DNA of 64,000 nucleotides from Flectonema sp. DT1601 (taxonomy: Eukaryota; Euglenozoa; Diplonemea; Diplonemida; Diplonemidae), in the NCBI GenBank assembly GCA_964019425.1, contig OZ025786.1:186001-250000 (forward strand). Reading direction: 5' to 3'. Within the stretch, counting starts at the first letter, position 1; the number at the start of each line of letters is the position of its first letter. The position numbers and the translations under genes were made by a program. The notes under the pieces were generated by a model. The model saw only the letters and a program-made list of their open reading frames with translations, did no database searches and was not told the origin of the DNA. Below, in pieces: positions 31,322-44,200 of this stretch.

Positions 31322-31713
31322 ATGAACGCTTTGTCGGTGGCTACGTTTGTTGGGTGCGCACTCTTTGCGGCAGCCCAGGGACCAGGAGAAGGTGATGATG
31401 TTGTTACCATCACCGCAGAGAACTACAGAGATGAGATCGTCGGATACGATGGCTTAGTACTATTGGAGATATATGCCCCTTGGTGTGGACACTGTAAAAG
31501 CCTGGCTCCAGAATGGGCTAAGGCTGCTACCTCTCTTAAAGGTTTGTTGTAACCACTACTTCTGACTCTGTCTGATAAGTTGAATACATTTATATTAATA
31601 ATCAACTGAATATTATTTAATAAATTAACAGGAAAAGTAAAACTCGCTGCTCTTGACGCCACCGCACATGAAGAGCTCGGAAAGATGTTCGGAGCGCAGT
31701 ATGTTAATTATAA

Positions 31714-31749
<36 letters not shown>

Positions 31750-32400
31750 AAAGTAATTTCGTTCACTGGCCAGCTAATCAAAGTCAAGGAAAGAAACAAA
31801 TTAATACAAAACAGGGGATACCCAACATTAGTTACCTTCCCACATGGAGTGAAGGAAGACGATGAGGGAATTATTATCGGAAAGTACAGCGGAGGTCGTG
31901 TTGCGGATGAAATTATCGACTTCGCATCTGTTGAGTTAGATAAGGTTGGAATCGATATCACTGAAATCCAAGAGTTAGTTGACCAGGAGTCTTTCGACCT
32001 TTGCTTGGCTAAGAAGTACTGTGTTGTTTCTCTCCTTCCTCACATTGTTGACACTGGAGCAGAAGGAAGAAATGGATACTTAGAAACCATCAAGACTCTT
32101 GTCAAGACGATGGGAAGATCTAACCCTGCTGGATACACTTGGGTTCAATCAGGAAGCCAGTTCGACTTAGAGGAAGCATTCCAAGCTCAGTCCTACCCAG
32201 GTCTTCTTGTAATTAACAAGGACAGAAGTAGATACGTTATTCACAGAGGAGCGTTTACCGTTCAGGCTTTATCGAAGACTATCAGATCTCTTCAAACTGG
32301 TCGCCTTGCCGCTGAAACCTACAAAACCTTTCCAAAGATCGAAAAGAATGATCCTTGGGACGGAAAGGATTACGTCTACCCTGAAGAGGATGATTTGTAG
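31322..32400 (+). CDS. Protein disulfide isomerase-like protein, 290 aa, three exons
   Basis: Exons 31322-31541, 31632-31698 and 31815-32400 join in phase (1, 2). The donors are GTTTGT and GTATGT. The ATG at 31322 opens with a signal peptide (about 20 hydrophobic/Ala residues). A thioredoxin domain follows, with the active site APWCGHCKSLAPEW (Cys55, Cys58) and the cis-Pro region GYPTLVTF. Only one redox-active domain is present; residues about 120-250 resemble an inactive thioredoxin-like b domain. The C-terminus ends EEDDL, which could act as a weak ER-retrieval signal, though it is not a classical KDEL. It would form and shuffle disulfides in the secretory pathway. The long T run inside intron 2 could be a source of sequencing error. 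Confidence 0.88.
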
Positions 32401-32755
32401 AAGAGACCTTTATAGGACAGTTTCTTTTCTTTTCTTTTTTTTTTTTTTTCGTGAAAGAAATGCGATAAAAAAACATCAACAACAACAAAAAAAACTTTTT
32501 ATGAATTTGAAGGAAATAAATAAAACAACATAAGAATTAAGGCACATTGTTGCCACTTAATGAGCCTTCTTTTGTTTGAAGTTTGTATTTTACAACAAGG
32601 CGATGGGTAATCGTGAGTCTTTATTTATTATCTCTTGTAGTAAGTTTTTTTATCGTCTTCAGTGTTTGTGACGCAGTTAGGTTCTGGAAGTTGGCACGTC
32701 TCTGTTTCCGACTTCACCCTGCCCCCCACCCCTGTAACTTCTAAGAAAAAAAAAC

Positions 32756-32786
<31 letters not shown>

Positions 32787-33426
32787 AAGCTGAAGACATT
32801 CTTCTTTTTTTTTTTTTTTTTTTATTCCAAAATGTTGTTTATAAACTAAACACAGGAAAATTAAAAAAAAAAAAGTTTAAAAAAAAAGAAAAAAGGAGGA
32901 CTATTCTCTCACATATGCTTGCTTAAAAACCGACTTTGAGTAGCTTTCCAAAACTTTTTTGTTTTGTTATGATATTCATTAGTGAAATTGCTTTGGTGCT
33001 CCTCCTTTCATTGAACCGAACCGCCACCGAACTCCACTTGTGAAAGCAGAAAGAGAGCCTTTATCCTCTCGTTTCGTTCCGCCTTCGATGTGCGAGTTTC
33101 AAAAAAAAAAAAAAAAAAAAAAGAAAACACTTTGAAAAAAAAAAAAAAAAAAAAAAAAAAGAGAGGCGAATTAAAAAGTAATGTATGAGAATTTTGGCAT
33201 TGTTATTCTGCCTATTTTTAGCGGTCGACCTGACGTCTCCAACATGTAGTTTTTTTTTTTTTTTTTTTTTTTTGCTGATAGTGTCGTTGGAATTAGCTAT
33301 CTGTTTTTAATTATTCAAACAGTCTTTTCATCTCCATTAACAGGCGTAGTAATTATGATAATTGGTGACTGTTTCCACGTAGCGTACTGACCCTAGTCAA
33401 TAATACCTTTATATAATCAGATACAC
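32401..33426. other. Intergenic low-complexity spacer
   Basis: Several A20-A25 and T20-type runs, with a C-rich patch near 32715-32735. No gene is seen. Confidence 0.55.
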
Positions 33427-34572
33427 ATGAGACTATCACGAATAGCTCACTGCGTGGGTATTTATAGAAGGCCTCTTCCTGATGAATTAATTAGTTTTTC
33501 CTCAGATGAAGGAAAACTAATTTTTAAGGAATCTCTTGGAAGTGGTGGTTGCGAAGGTTATTTTGACCTTGCTGCACAATTTCATACCCAAGATGAGCCA
33601 GCGTATTGTGGACTAGGAAGTTTCACCATGGTAATGAACTCTTTAAACGTTGATGAAGCAGATGTGAGAAAGCGAGCGAGGCATCTCACAGAAACCTCAT
33701 TAGACTTACATATCCCGTTAGAAATTGTACAGCAAAAGGGAATCACTTTTGACGAATTCTCGTGTATGGCCAGACTGAATGGGGCCCATGTCTCAGAATA
33801 TAGAGCCTCTGATACGTCCTATGAGCAATTCATAAATGAAGTTGAGTTGGTCACGGCTGGTGGAGTTAAGAAATCTTTAATTGCGACATTCTCACGGAAA
33901 TACCTTGGACAGACTGGTGATGGTCACTTCTCTCCAATTGCTGCTTATAATCAGAAGAGATCACTTGTTCTTATTTTAGATGTTGCTCGCTTTAAATATC
34001 CACCTTACTGGGTGCGTACTGATCGCATGTGGGAAGCGATGGGACTTCTTGATGAAGAGACAGGTCTCTCAAGAGGTTATTTTTTATTATCAAAAAATAG
34101 AAATCCCAGTGTCAGTGGAATAATGCGAGCTACGATATCATGGGAACTAGTTAGGAATATGGTAACAAAAACTGTTCCGCAACATGTGGGATGTGCTGAC
34201 AGTTATATTGACATAGCCAGAGGAATTCTGGAGGCGATTAATGAAAATAAAACTTTTAAAAATGCGATTTTAAGTACCCACGATGAACAGAACATGACAG
34301 CAGATCAACTTTCTGTATATCAGGAATTAGAGAATGAGATCATGTCAACAGAATTATATTTGGTTGTCTCCAGCTTACCGCAGTCGGCAACCTGGCCGTC
34401 GGCAGCAATATCAACATTGGTAGTCAGTTCCTGGCCTGTATTGGGCGTCAGTATGGTAGCTTCAGAAAAACTATCACCGCCAACTGAGTGCAGACTACTT
34501 GACGACGAATCAAATCTTATGAGGAATCGACTGCTACTCATGTCTGGTCTTAGTTGTGATTGTCACTCCTAG
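33427..34572 (+). CDS. Phytochelatin synthase, 381 aa
   Basis: Phytochelatin synthase is a papain-like gamma-glutamylcysteine dipeptidyl transpeptidase that makes metal-binding peptides from glutathione in response to cadmium and similar ions. The catalytic triad is in place: Cys61 in EPAYCGLGSF, His167 in GQTGDGHFSPI and Asp185 in LILDVARFKYPPYW. GITFDEF and LGQTGDGHFSP are family hallmarks. The N-terminal 235 residues form the catalytic domain. The C-terminal 145 residues are variable, with only a few Cys (SCDCHS at the end), unlike the Cys-rich tails of plant enzymes. The frame is intact in one exon. It may also act as a glutathione-conjugate peptidase. Confidence 0.93.
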   Translation: MRLSRIAHCVGIYRRPLPDELISFSSDEGKLIFKESLGSGGCEGYFDLAAQFHTQDEPAYCGLGSFTMVMNSLNVDEADVRKRARHLTETSLDLHIPLEIVQQKGITFDEFSCMARLNGAHVSEYRASDTSYEQFINEVELVTAGGVKKSLIATFSRKYLGQTGDGHFSPIAAYNQKRSLVLILDVARFKYPPYWVRTDRMWEAMGLLDEETGLSRGYFLLSKNRNPSVSGIMRATISWELVRNMVTKTVPQHVGCADSYIDIARGILEAINENKTFKNAILSTHDEQNMTADQLSVYQELENEIMSTELYLVVSSLPQSATWPSAAISTLVVSSWPVLGVSMVASEKLSPPTECRLLDDESNLMRNRLLLMSGLSCDCHS

Positions 34573-34703
34573 AGGATACAGATTGTTCTTTTTTTTTTTT
34601 TAAAATTTTTTTTGCATTCAATTCGTTAGCCAAAAAAAAAAAAAAAATTCCAACAATCGAATGAAAAATAACACCAATTTCTTATTACAGGTTGGTGGGG
34701 AAC

Positions 34704-35741
34704 ATGTCCATGAGAAGCCAGTCAGCAGAAATAGGACTGACAAGCGATGTGAAGGCCGGACGGCTAGCAGACATGCAGCGAGCTATGGACTTCGACAGTG
34801 ACGAGAAGTGTATGAGAGTGAGATTAATGACAAATAAGATATGCACTGTCTATGAGCGTTCTGTCTCAAAAGAACGAGAAACTGACATCAACACAGGGAT
34901 GAAATGGTTAGAAGGTCAACAAAAACTTCAACAGAATTCACATCTCAGAAGCAACACTTTAAATATTGAAAGACAAGTCTTCAGCGACAAATTTAGAAGA
35001 CTTCGAACAGCAAAAGAAGAACACCTTCGTCAGGTACGTCGAGAAGATGATATTCGAAATCTTAAAAAGAAGGAAACACTTGATTGGGACATAAGACATT
35101 ATTCTCATCAGAGGGAAATGAAATCTGTTTTATCAAATCGATTCAGACAAAATGTACGCAGGGCTGAAACTAGTCTTGCGATTCAAAGAACTAAAGAAAA
35201 GGAAAACCACATCTCAGAAATGAAGAAGACACAGCAGCTATTTGACAAGCAGCGTCAAGCAGAGCATGTTCAAGTTCAGAAATCAAGTCAAAAGTTTCAG
35301 AGAAAGCGAAGTGAGGATGAGCTGCGAGAAAGGTTACGAAAGAAGGAAGCCGAGTCTGCTTTCGATAAAGAGATTTCCCGAATCAAATCAAAAGAATGGC
35401 ATCGAGTTCAGAAGGAACGATCAAATAGTGAAATCCTCACTTCACAGTTTGAGATGTCATCAAAACATCGATCGAAGTCAGTCGACTTGTCTCCCACGAG
35501 TCGTGTTATCGTAAGCCCACCACCTCCTAAACATATTCAAAACGTTGCATACACTCGTCTATTAGGTCGAACTATTGCTGAGCGAGAAGAATTCGTCGAA
35601 CGATCTCTGACTCCTTCTGAATCACCGACCCTGCAAGACTTACAACTAGAACTTCTCACAATCCAAAACAAAACTAAGAAACGTCAGGGAAACAGAGCTG
35701 CTTCCCCTCCTCCTTATGACAGAAGTGCTAAGGGTTGGTAA
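34704..35741 (+). CDS. Basic coiled-coil protein of unknown function, 345 aa
   Basis: ATG at 34704. A probable acceptor TTATTACAG just upstream (34690) suggests a leader intron, or a missed short 5' exon. Residues about 60-265 are Arg/Lys/Glu/Gln-rich with heptad character, forming a long coiled coil. The C-terminal 80 residues are Ser/Pro-rich (SVDLSPTS, VSPPPPK, LTPSESP) and could be phosphorylated. No catalytic motif is visible. The composition resembles cytoskeletal or axonemal accessory proteins, but that is only a resemblance. The same-strand neighbours (phytochelatin synthase and beta'-COP) give no functional clue. Confidence 0.7.
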   Translation: MSMRSQSAEIGLTSDVKAGRLADMQRAMDFDSDEKCMRVRLMTNKICTVYERSVSKERETDINTGMKWLEGQQKLQQNSHLRSNTLNIERQVFSDKFRRLRTAKEEHLRQVRREDDIRNLKKKETLDWDIRHYSHQREMKSVLSNRFRQNVRRAETSLAIQRTKEKENHISEMKKTQQLFDKQRQAEHVQVQKSSQKFQRKRSEDELRERLRKKEAESAFDKEISRIKSKEWHRVQKERSNSEILTSQFEMSSKHRSKSVDLSPTSRVIVSPPPPKHIQNVAYTRLLGRTIAEREEFVERSLTPSESPTLQDLQLELLTIQNKTKKRQGNRAASPPPYDRSAKGW

Positions 35742-36243
35742 TCCTCCTTAGAAGGGATGCGTTGATCTTTTATAAACTCTTTCAACTTTAGCAAGGAGAC
35801 GACGACATGTTAGATTATGATTTCCATGAGGTCTCTGTGATGAGTTACTTTACTTTATATCTGTTAGTGTCTGTTTTATCAAAACAACGAATCGCCAGAC
35901 AAAGTCTTTCCTCATGTTATTGTATTGTACTACTAAACGAATACTGTGGTGGCTACACGATTATTAATTTATTAATTTCCAACAACAGGTTACTGCTATC
36001 CGAGTTACGAATCTCTTTTTGTGTGGACGGCTTACTATTATCCCCTTCAGGTCTAAGCACCATATTGATGATAAGAGAATAGAGGTAAAGAGGTATAGAT
36101 TACTCTGGAAACCCCAACAGGGTACTTCAACATGCGAGCATCACTACAGTCACTGTAACCTTAGTAGATGTTGTTATGTTAATATAATAAAATTGTGTTT
36201 TACAATTATTCAACCCCCCCCTTTCAAGCTCACCAGGGACAAG
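35742..36243. other. Intergenic spacer upstream of beta'-COP
   Basis: No recognisable gene. The reading frame of beta'-COP stays open for about 75 codons upstream of the chosen ATG, but this part does not resemble the family and has no WD repeat. I treat it as leader. Confidence 0.5.
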
Positions 36244-39200
36244 ATGTCCAAGCAACAGGATATAAAGAGGAAACTGATAGCTCGGAGTGAGAGGGTAAAA
36301 TGTGTAGATCTTCACCCCCGGGAGCCTCTTGTGATCTGTGCTCTGTATTCAGGGCAGGTTACGTTATGGAACTTTGAGACCAGTACGATGGTAAAGTCAT
36401 TCGATATTGTAGAGCAACCTGTTAGATGTGTTCGTTTTGTTCCAAGAATGAATTGGTTTATTTGTGGATCAGATGATTTAATGATAAGAGTTTACAACTA
36501 CAACACGATGGATAAAGTACAAGAGTTTGAAGCTCATCAAGATTACATTAGAGGAGTTGCTATTCATGAGACACTACCACTATTGTTAACTAGTTCTGAT
36601 GACATGACTATTAAAATGTGGGATTGGGAGAAGGGATGGTCAAATATGATGGTCTTTGATGGTCACGTTAACTATGTCATGAATGTCGTCTTTAATCCAA
36701 AAGATCCAAACACATTCGCATCCTCATCACTCGACCGAACGATTAAGGTTTGGAACCGTTCCTCTTACCAGTGCAACTTCACTCTTGAAGGCCATCAAGC
36801 AGGAGTTAACTGCGTTGAGTATTATCCTGGAGGTGATAAACCATATTTGATTTCTGGATCTGATGACCGAACTGTAAAGATATGGGATTACCAAACAAAG
36901 GCTTGTGTTACCACTCTTACTCAACATCAGGGAAATGTAACTTCTGTTTTATTCTTCCCTGACAGACCATTTATCGTAACTGGTAGTGAAGATGAGTCAC
37001 TTTGTATATGGCATCTTCACACTTATAGATTAGAACAGTCTCTTGATTACTGTCTTCACAGAGTTTGGACTCTCTCTGCCAGGTCTGGTAGTAACAAGTT
37101 AGCAATTGGTTGTGATAAGGGAACTGTCGTTATCAGAGTTGGAAAAGAAGTTCCAGTCTTCTCGATGGATAACAATGGAAAGATTCTATTTGCTAATAAC
37201 CATGAAGTTCTTCAAATGAATGCGAGAGGCAATGTCAGTGAAGCAGGTTATGGAGAGAAAATAACACTCGCCTCAAAGGAGATGACTACCTGCGAACAAG
37301 TCCCAAAACGTCTCGAACACAACTCTACTGGACAATACGTCTGCGTGTTAAGTGAAGAAGAGTACACAGTTCACACTACTCTTGCGTGGAGAAATCAGTG
37401 CTTTGGACCTGCTGTTGACTTTGCTTGGGGTACTGAGTCGAAAACATTTGCCGTACTTCAGGACAACAACACTATAAAATTCTTTAAGAATTTTAAAGAA
37501 GTATTCACAGTGACTGACTTTCAGGGTCAGGCTGACAAAATATTTGGAGGAGCGATGTTGGGAGTCCGCAGTGACAGAATCGTCTTCTATGATTGGCGCA
37601 CATTTCTACCAATTAGAACGATCTGTGGACACGTAAAGAGTGTAACATGGAATGACTCAGGGGAACTTGTTTGTCTGACTTCTGATACTCGCTTTTACGT
37701 CCTCAGATTCCACAAAGAGCAGGTCGAAGAAGTTCTCAACAGCGGTGCTCCAATCCCCGAAGAAGGAATCCTCGAGGCTTTCACTCCAATCAACGAAGTT
37801 GAAGATCGCGCCAGACAAACTACCTGGGTGAGCGACTGCTTGATATACGTCAGCAGAACTAACAGACTAAATTATTATATGGGAGGTGAGATCTTTAACT
37901 TAGCTGTACTTGAAAGACCAATGTACCTGTTGGGATACTTACCAAAAGAGAATAGGTTATTACTAACTGATAAGGGAAGGAACATGGTTTCCTACCAACT
38001 CTGTCAGGCTGTTATTGACTTCCAAACTGCTGTTGTACGTGGAGATCTTCAATTAGCTGCTGAATCATACCTTCCAAAGATCCCAGATAATCAAAAGGAT
38101 AAGGTAGCTCAGTTCTTAGACTCTCAAGGACATAAAGAACTCGCTCTGAAGGTCGCAACTGAAGATGAGCACATTTTCAACCTCGCATTGGGTCTTCATA
38201 AGTTAGATATCGCTTCTCGTGTTGCAAACAACAAATTAAAATGGAAGCTTGTTGGAGATCTCGCAATCCAACACGCTGATTTCAAATTAGCTGCTGAGGC
38301 GCTTGCTAAGGTTTGTGTCTTTTATAATCTTACTCACATAACCTTACTTTACTCACATAACCTTACTTTACTCACATACAACATTAACACACAGGGAGAG
38401 GATTACAATGGCTTACTGCTACTCCACTCAAGTACTGGTAACACAGATGGTCTAAGAGAAGTTGTTGAAATGGCAGCTGCAAAGAATAGGTATGTGTCGT
38501 TAGTAAATCATAAACAGAACCTTCTTCTCTTGTGAGGAAGTGTTACTTTAAAACATTACTATCAAAACAGACACAACGTCGCTTTCACTGCCTCATACAT
38601 GCTGGGAGACCTAAAGAAGTGTGTTAACTTATTATGTGAGACTGGAAGAATACCCGAAGCTGGTGTATTCGCCAGAAGTTACATCCCAGAAATGGTGCCT
38701 GAGGTAGTCACAAAGTGGAAACGCTCACTGCGGTCATCGAAGTACGCTGAGGTATGTGTTTGAGTTATTGTAAAGAATTAATTGTGTTTTAGTGAACCTT
38801 TTAAAGAATAAAATAATAAAACTAATCAGGCTATTGCTGATCCAACTGAATTCCCAAACCTGTTTCCAGTTATTGGAAAACTCTTTGAAAAGAAAGAGGA
38901 AGTTGTGGCAGAACCTGAGGAGGAGGAAGCGGCACCAGAACCTGTGAAGCAGCCTGAACCAGAACCGGAACCTGTGAAGCAACCAGAACCGGAACCAGAG
39001 CCAGAACCTGTGAAACAGCCAGAGCCGGAGCCAGAGCCAGTGCCAGAACCAGAACCAGAACCTGTTGAGGAAGAAGTGCAGCCAGAACCAGAACCAGAGG
39101 TGGTGAGGGAACCTGAGCCTGAGCCAGAGGCAGAACCAGAACCAGAACCAGAACCAGTAGTCAAGGATGAAGAACCTGTCGTAGTTTCCAGTCCAACCCC

Positions 39201-39249
39201 TGCTGCAACTGCGGATTTGGACAACCTCTTTGGGTCTGATGATGACTAG
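36244..39249 (+). CDS. COPB2: Coatomer subunit beta' (beta'-COP), 920 aa, four exons
   Basis: Exons 36244-38310, 38395-38489, 38571-38751 and 38830-39249 join in phase (0, 2, 0). The product is a subunit of the COPI coat that returns cargo from Golgi to ER. The start at 36244 gives the family's [18 protein letters not shown]. Residues 10-305 hold six WD40 repeats; the central coatomer WD-associated region follows, and exons 2-3 encode the alpha-solenoid ([13 protein letters not shown]). Exon 4 ends in a long Glu-Pro repeat tail (about residues 790-900). Such acidic tails vary in the family. The length is close to the human protein (about 906). Intron 1 (84 bp) is a multiple of three, lacks in-frame stops and contains a 19-bp tandem repeat. 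Confidence 0.95.
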
Positions 39250-40967
39250 ATTCCTATCACTTTGGTAGACACCAATCCTTTCTGCCTCACGAAGGTCAAT
39301 TCGTGACTTAGTTGTCACATGTTATTACTGTTGGTGATTCGTTTTTGTTACAAAGATCTGATTATTCCACAAACTCATATTTTAACTGAAATCAGAGATC
39401 CGGGGAGGGGAGGGGGGATGGAGTTGCTGCGTTTTTTTTTCTCTCCTTTCAATTATTTTATTTCCCGTTTTTTCCTCTTTGTTTTTCCTTTTCTTCAAAG
39501 CAGGAAAAGAATGGAACCGCCCTTTTTATCTGAAGTTTGCACTTATTTTCCGCGCTCGGGTTTCTTTTTGGGATTCATGACTGAAATTCATTTGTGTCTT
39601 ACCCGGCGAAAATTCAGAGGAGAACAAGGAGAACAAGGTTTCCCTATTGTGTTGCGGCGCTAAGAAAAAAGAAAAAAAATCACAAAATAGAGAAAGAAAC
39701 AAACAAGACACAAAAAAAAAAAAAAAAAAAAAAAGAAAATGCGAATGAATCCAAGGAGAATAAGGTTTCCCCATTTTTTTTTTTGTTTCTTTTTTTCTTG
39801 ATGTTCAATCAAAAAAAATGGGGAAAAAAAAAAAAAGAAAGAAAGGAAACGACGCCTCACTACAATAAAAGATTATTACAACCGGTTTCGTTTTATTTGT
39901 GGAAAAAAAAAGAAAATAAAAAGAGAGACACAATTTGCTTGATGCCTGCCAACTATCTTCAAATCTACCTGTTCAGCACTGAGGGTACGTTTTTTTGTTT
40001 TTTGTTTGGGCAAACTGGATGAAAGCGCGCCTGGCAGCACGTTTGACTCCGATTTACTTTCTCTTGGCCAGTGGCTTTTTTTTTTTTTTTGAAATTTGAG
40101 ATTTCGCGACTCTCTGCCTCCCACCTTCTTCCCCCTGGTTGTGGTTCCCCTTAACTGAGAGATTTTTTTTTTTTGTTTTTAATATTTTAATTTTTATCCT
40201 TTTTTTTTCTTTTCTTTTTTTCCTAACTTGAGATCTGCCTAAGAAAAAGTTTCCTTTGAGTAAAAAAAAAAAAAAAAAAAAAAACAAGTTTAAAAAGAGA
40301 ACAAAAAAAAAAGGAAAAGAAAAAAGAAACAAAAAAAAAGAAAAAAAAAAGCAGAACAAGAACAAAGCAAACAAAGAAGAAAAATAATAACTCTTTTTGG
40401 TGTCGGGAAGTACTCTGTAGTCGCGTAGTTGAAGTATTTTATTTAAGAAGGTTGCTATGCGCCCGTCTTAATGTTCTGCTGAGTTACCGTGAACTACTGC
40501 TGTCTTGCTGCCATGTTTGCCTTAAAAAGAACTTTTCTAATGAAGTGTTACCTTACTGTTCTCACGCAAATACGAACAGGAGAAGGCAGACTATTGCTTT
40601 GATAGCAGTTGTGAGTGCTGCGACCTCCCCCTCCTCAAGTATTTTATTTGTTCTTTGGAGTTCCCAACTTCCCCGCAGTGTTGAGAGAGATTCTTTTCCT
40701 TCCCCTTTTCACTTCCCAAAGAGAGACAGAGAGAGAGAAACTGAGAGTATGAGTGTTCGTCACCCTGGATTGGCGGAAAACACCTCCGCAGGCACGGCCG
40801 CTTTTTTATTGAGCATCCTTTTTTTTCTTCTTCTTTTTGCTTAACTGAACTTTGTCATTTTGTAAGGTTCAAACTGAACTCTCCATATCTAAAACATGGT
40901 CCATCATTGAGAACTAATATTGCAAAACAAAACAAAACAAAACAAAAAAAACTCAACTGCAAAAGAC

Positions 40968-40998
<31 letters not shown>

Positions 40999-41267
40999 AT
41001 ATAAAAAAAAAAACTAAAATAATAAAAGACATGAAGGTTCGAACGCAACGACTGTGACCTGCCGCGGTGCTTCTTGCGGGACGGGGTGCATGTGAAGAAA
41101 AAAAACTTCCGTCGTGGTGGTTGGTTGTCAGAAAATGATTTTTTTTCCTACATCTTTACAATCCAATTAAAATAACATGACGAGACCGCTACCAGTTCGA
41201 TGTTTATCTCAGAGAGACGCGTATGAGTAAATAATAACTCAAATCAGAATTCAAAAAAAAAAAAAAA
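39250..41267. other. Two-kilobase low-complexity intergenic region
   Basis: Dominated by A and T runs. A GC-richer patch at 41035-41100 contains GGTTCGAACGC, which resembles a Pol III B box, but no A box or tRNA fold is seen. A frame at 40452-40844 has low-complexity content (GAGAGA tract) and no recognisable domain. The spacer ends with an A17 run immediately before the next ATG. Confidence 0.5.
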
Positions 41268-44200
41268 ATGGAAGAGATTGGCGCCCAACTTGCAATAAAC
41301 GAATATAAAATGTTACTACCGCAAGTAACAGGACAGCGAAAGAGTAATTCAGGTTTTTCAGGTAGAGCTGTTGCTAATAATTTACTACCAAGAGGAGGTA
41401 AGAAATATCCAAAAGGTGATGTCGTGAATCACGTGACGGATAAGGATCCCTATTCAGAATACCCAAACCCTTATGCGAACACGTTAAAAGTTTATTTTTC
41501 ATCGATGGCTAAATATCATCCCAACATAAACACCAATCCTTCTTCAACTGTTAACCTCGCTAACAAAACTCTACCAAGTCCTCCAAAAGGTGGTGGAAAC
41601 GGTCTTCGTTATTTAAATATCAGAAATACAAAAGAACATCTCCAAACAAATATTCAAAAGAATCCAACAAGTGAAAGTGGCGAGAGAGTAGCATCTCCAG
41701 GTGTTACGAGAAGACTTTCTGATTGTTTAGAGTTACTGAGTCAGACTGAGGGTTCACCTAGTCAAGGAAAGACTTTTCTTACGGATCTACATCATCAAGA
41801 ACAAAGACAACAACGAGGATTTGAACAAGTTGGGATTTCAATAGAAAATATGTTCAAAAGACTTCACGCAGATGATCTGAGTGATAAATGGTTAAAAGTA
41901 AGCTGCTGGATTGACCAGTTCTTCAACGACAAGGATTGTTTTCATGTTGCTGCTGTTTGTAGAGAAGGAATCTCTTCGTACTATCAAAGAGATCTTTCGC
42001 ATCAAAGAAAACATCCAAACCCAACAATGACATCTATCGCATGTGCGATTCTAGAGCAATGCATGTCCTTACTTGAGAGACTTCAACCAGTTTTAAGTCC
42101 GGTGTGTCGAGCAGTTTGGAGGGAAATTATTGGAGCGATCTTCTTGCAACCATCTTCTCAAAGAAGAGATCAACATGATGATGAAATATCAGTACCTTCA
42201 TTGATTAATACTTCAGTAGCTGAAGGTGTTGATTTATTATCGAAGAAAGCAGACACTTTTATGTACATGAAACCATACTATGGACTTGTAAGAGACGTAG
42301 CTCATCGAATTGGACAGGCTGAGGATGAGGTTGAGGCTGCAGAAAGACGTCGAGAAAAGCAATCCGCCGCACTGGATCGAGGAATGTCATTTTGGCAAAT
42401 GGAATATCGAAAATTAATATTAAAAGCCTGGAAGATGAATATAAATATGAGAAAGAAACAAACAAATCTTGAATCAACTATCGCAACGACTGAACAAACA
42501 AACCAACACCTCCACAAGCAGATAGATTTGTTGGGTGCGGAAATCTCAAAAATTGAAGATTCTTGCGAGGATCGCATATCTGAATTACGAGATCAGATAA
42601 CTGAATTACAAAAAACTGTTTCTCAACTAGAAGAAGATCACAGGAATGACGCACAACAAAAGTGTGCTTTACATCAAAAGAATCACACAATCACTTTAGA
42701 AGTTGAAGAACTGATGGCAAAGTCAGCAGGGCTAACAAACGACAACCAACGTTATCAAGAAATCCTAAAAGAAACGATCGTAAATTGTATGGAAGGTTCT
42801 CATTGGGAAGTTAAACTTCAACAAGAATTCAACAGTTTTATCGAACCCAACACATCTGAAGACGGATCGGAAGAAGATTGCGGTATCACTGAACAGAAAC
42901 TACTACGGTGGATTAATAATTGCGCTACATCAGCATCTGGTTCTGACACCTATTGCTTAACAGACTTTACTAACGTAATTAAACAACTTGATACGTATGC
43001 CTGTGTGATGCATTATATGTCTCCTAGTCATGTTTCATTAGAGAATATGGAAGAAGTTCATGGTGCTGTAGATGTTTATGAGAAAGCACAATTAGTCATG
43101 TCGTTGTCATCAAAATTTGGTATCGACTTCCCCGTCGATATCGAAGACTTGATAAATCCAAGTGCTGTCCCTCAACATTTATTATTTATAACTTCGTTGT
43201 TTCAGAGATTTGCTGATCCTGCGATGGCGATGAGTTGTTCTCAACCAACTTTGTCGGGTCCAATTAGCGATAGTGACATTCATCCTTTGTGGGAAGAAAT
43301 ACCATCGACACCCGATGGTTGGAAAAAAAGACTTGAACAGGCTTGGACCCGTTCTACTCGATGGAGAGGAGTTGGTGCGACGTCACAAAATATCGCAATG
43401 GAATCTGTTGTCGATAAGTTAGCTGGTAGAACACAAAAAGTTGTTACAGCTCAAGAACGGGTTCTCCGAAGTGAATTCTGCGATGCCCCAGCACAGTCAG
43501 CAGCGATAACCTGTCTACTTCCAAAGAAGGATACTGATAAGGCTTTTCAATTATCTCAAGTCAAAGATAAGTTACAAAATAACTTCAGAGCTTTGAATAA
43601 GATATTCAGCTACTACTCGAGCAGCGACAGTCGATCATGCGACAACGAGATCTCTGCTGATGAAGTATGGAAACTGATAACTGATGCGAAGCTAACAAAA
43701 GTAGTTTCTCGAACAGCTCTTGTAAACTTGTTTAAGAAAAGTAACTCTCAGCTTGGTGCTCCAGGACAAAAAGAAACACTTGGACCTCAGGAGTATTCAC
43801 AATTATTATTACATCTTGCATCAGAGATGAAAGCTGAGGGAGGATTACAAGGAAAGTTAGATTACCTACTAAGAAAACACGTCTTACCACAATGTAACTG
43901 GACTGATGCGAGTGAGTTTAGAGATCGTTTATATAAAACTGATATTCAGAGAGTATTAAAAACTCACAGAGAATTCGCAGCTCAAGTCTTTGGATGGTAC
44001 ATTCAGCAATCGTCAGGCTTAGAACAACGTGGATCAAATAAACCAAAAATGAGGATGGAAACCTTTTGTGACCTCGTATCAGATTTACACATCGTAGACT
44101 CCGTGTTGACACACGAGTCTGTTCGTCAGATATTTCTCCGAATGCAAGATGCTAATAATCCTGATACTTATTTAGAATTTTACGAATTTCTTGAGTGTCT

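Noticed and set aside
36019-36243. 75-codon in-frame extension upstream of beta'-COP
   Set aside because: Family alignment starts at the ATG at 36244, and the extension has no matching sequence.
38734-39318. Minus-strand frames rich in Trp/Phe or Gly/Ser opposite the end of beta'-COP
   Set aside because: Antisense readings of the Glu-Pro repeat tail.
39319-40374. Several Lys- or Phe-rich frames around A/T runs
   Set aside because: Direct translations of poly(A) and poly(T).
40452-40844. 130-residue frame in the 39-41 kb spacer
   Set aside because: Low-complexity GAGAGA/T-rich content, no homology cue, no splice context.
41035-41110. Possible tRNA at a GGTTCGAACGC motif
   Set aside because: No A box, no cloverleaf, no terminator at the right distance.
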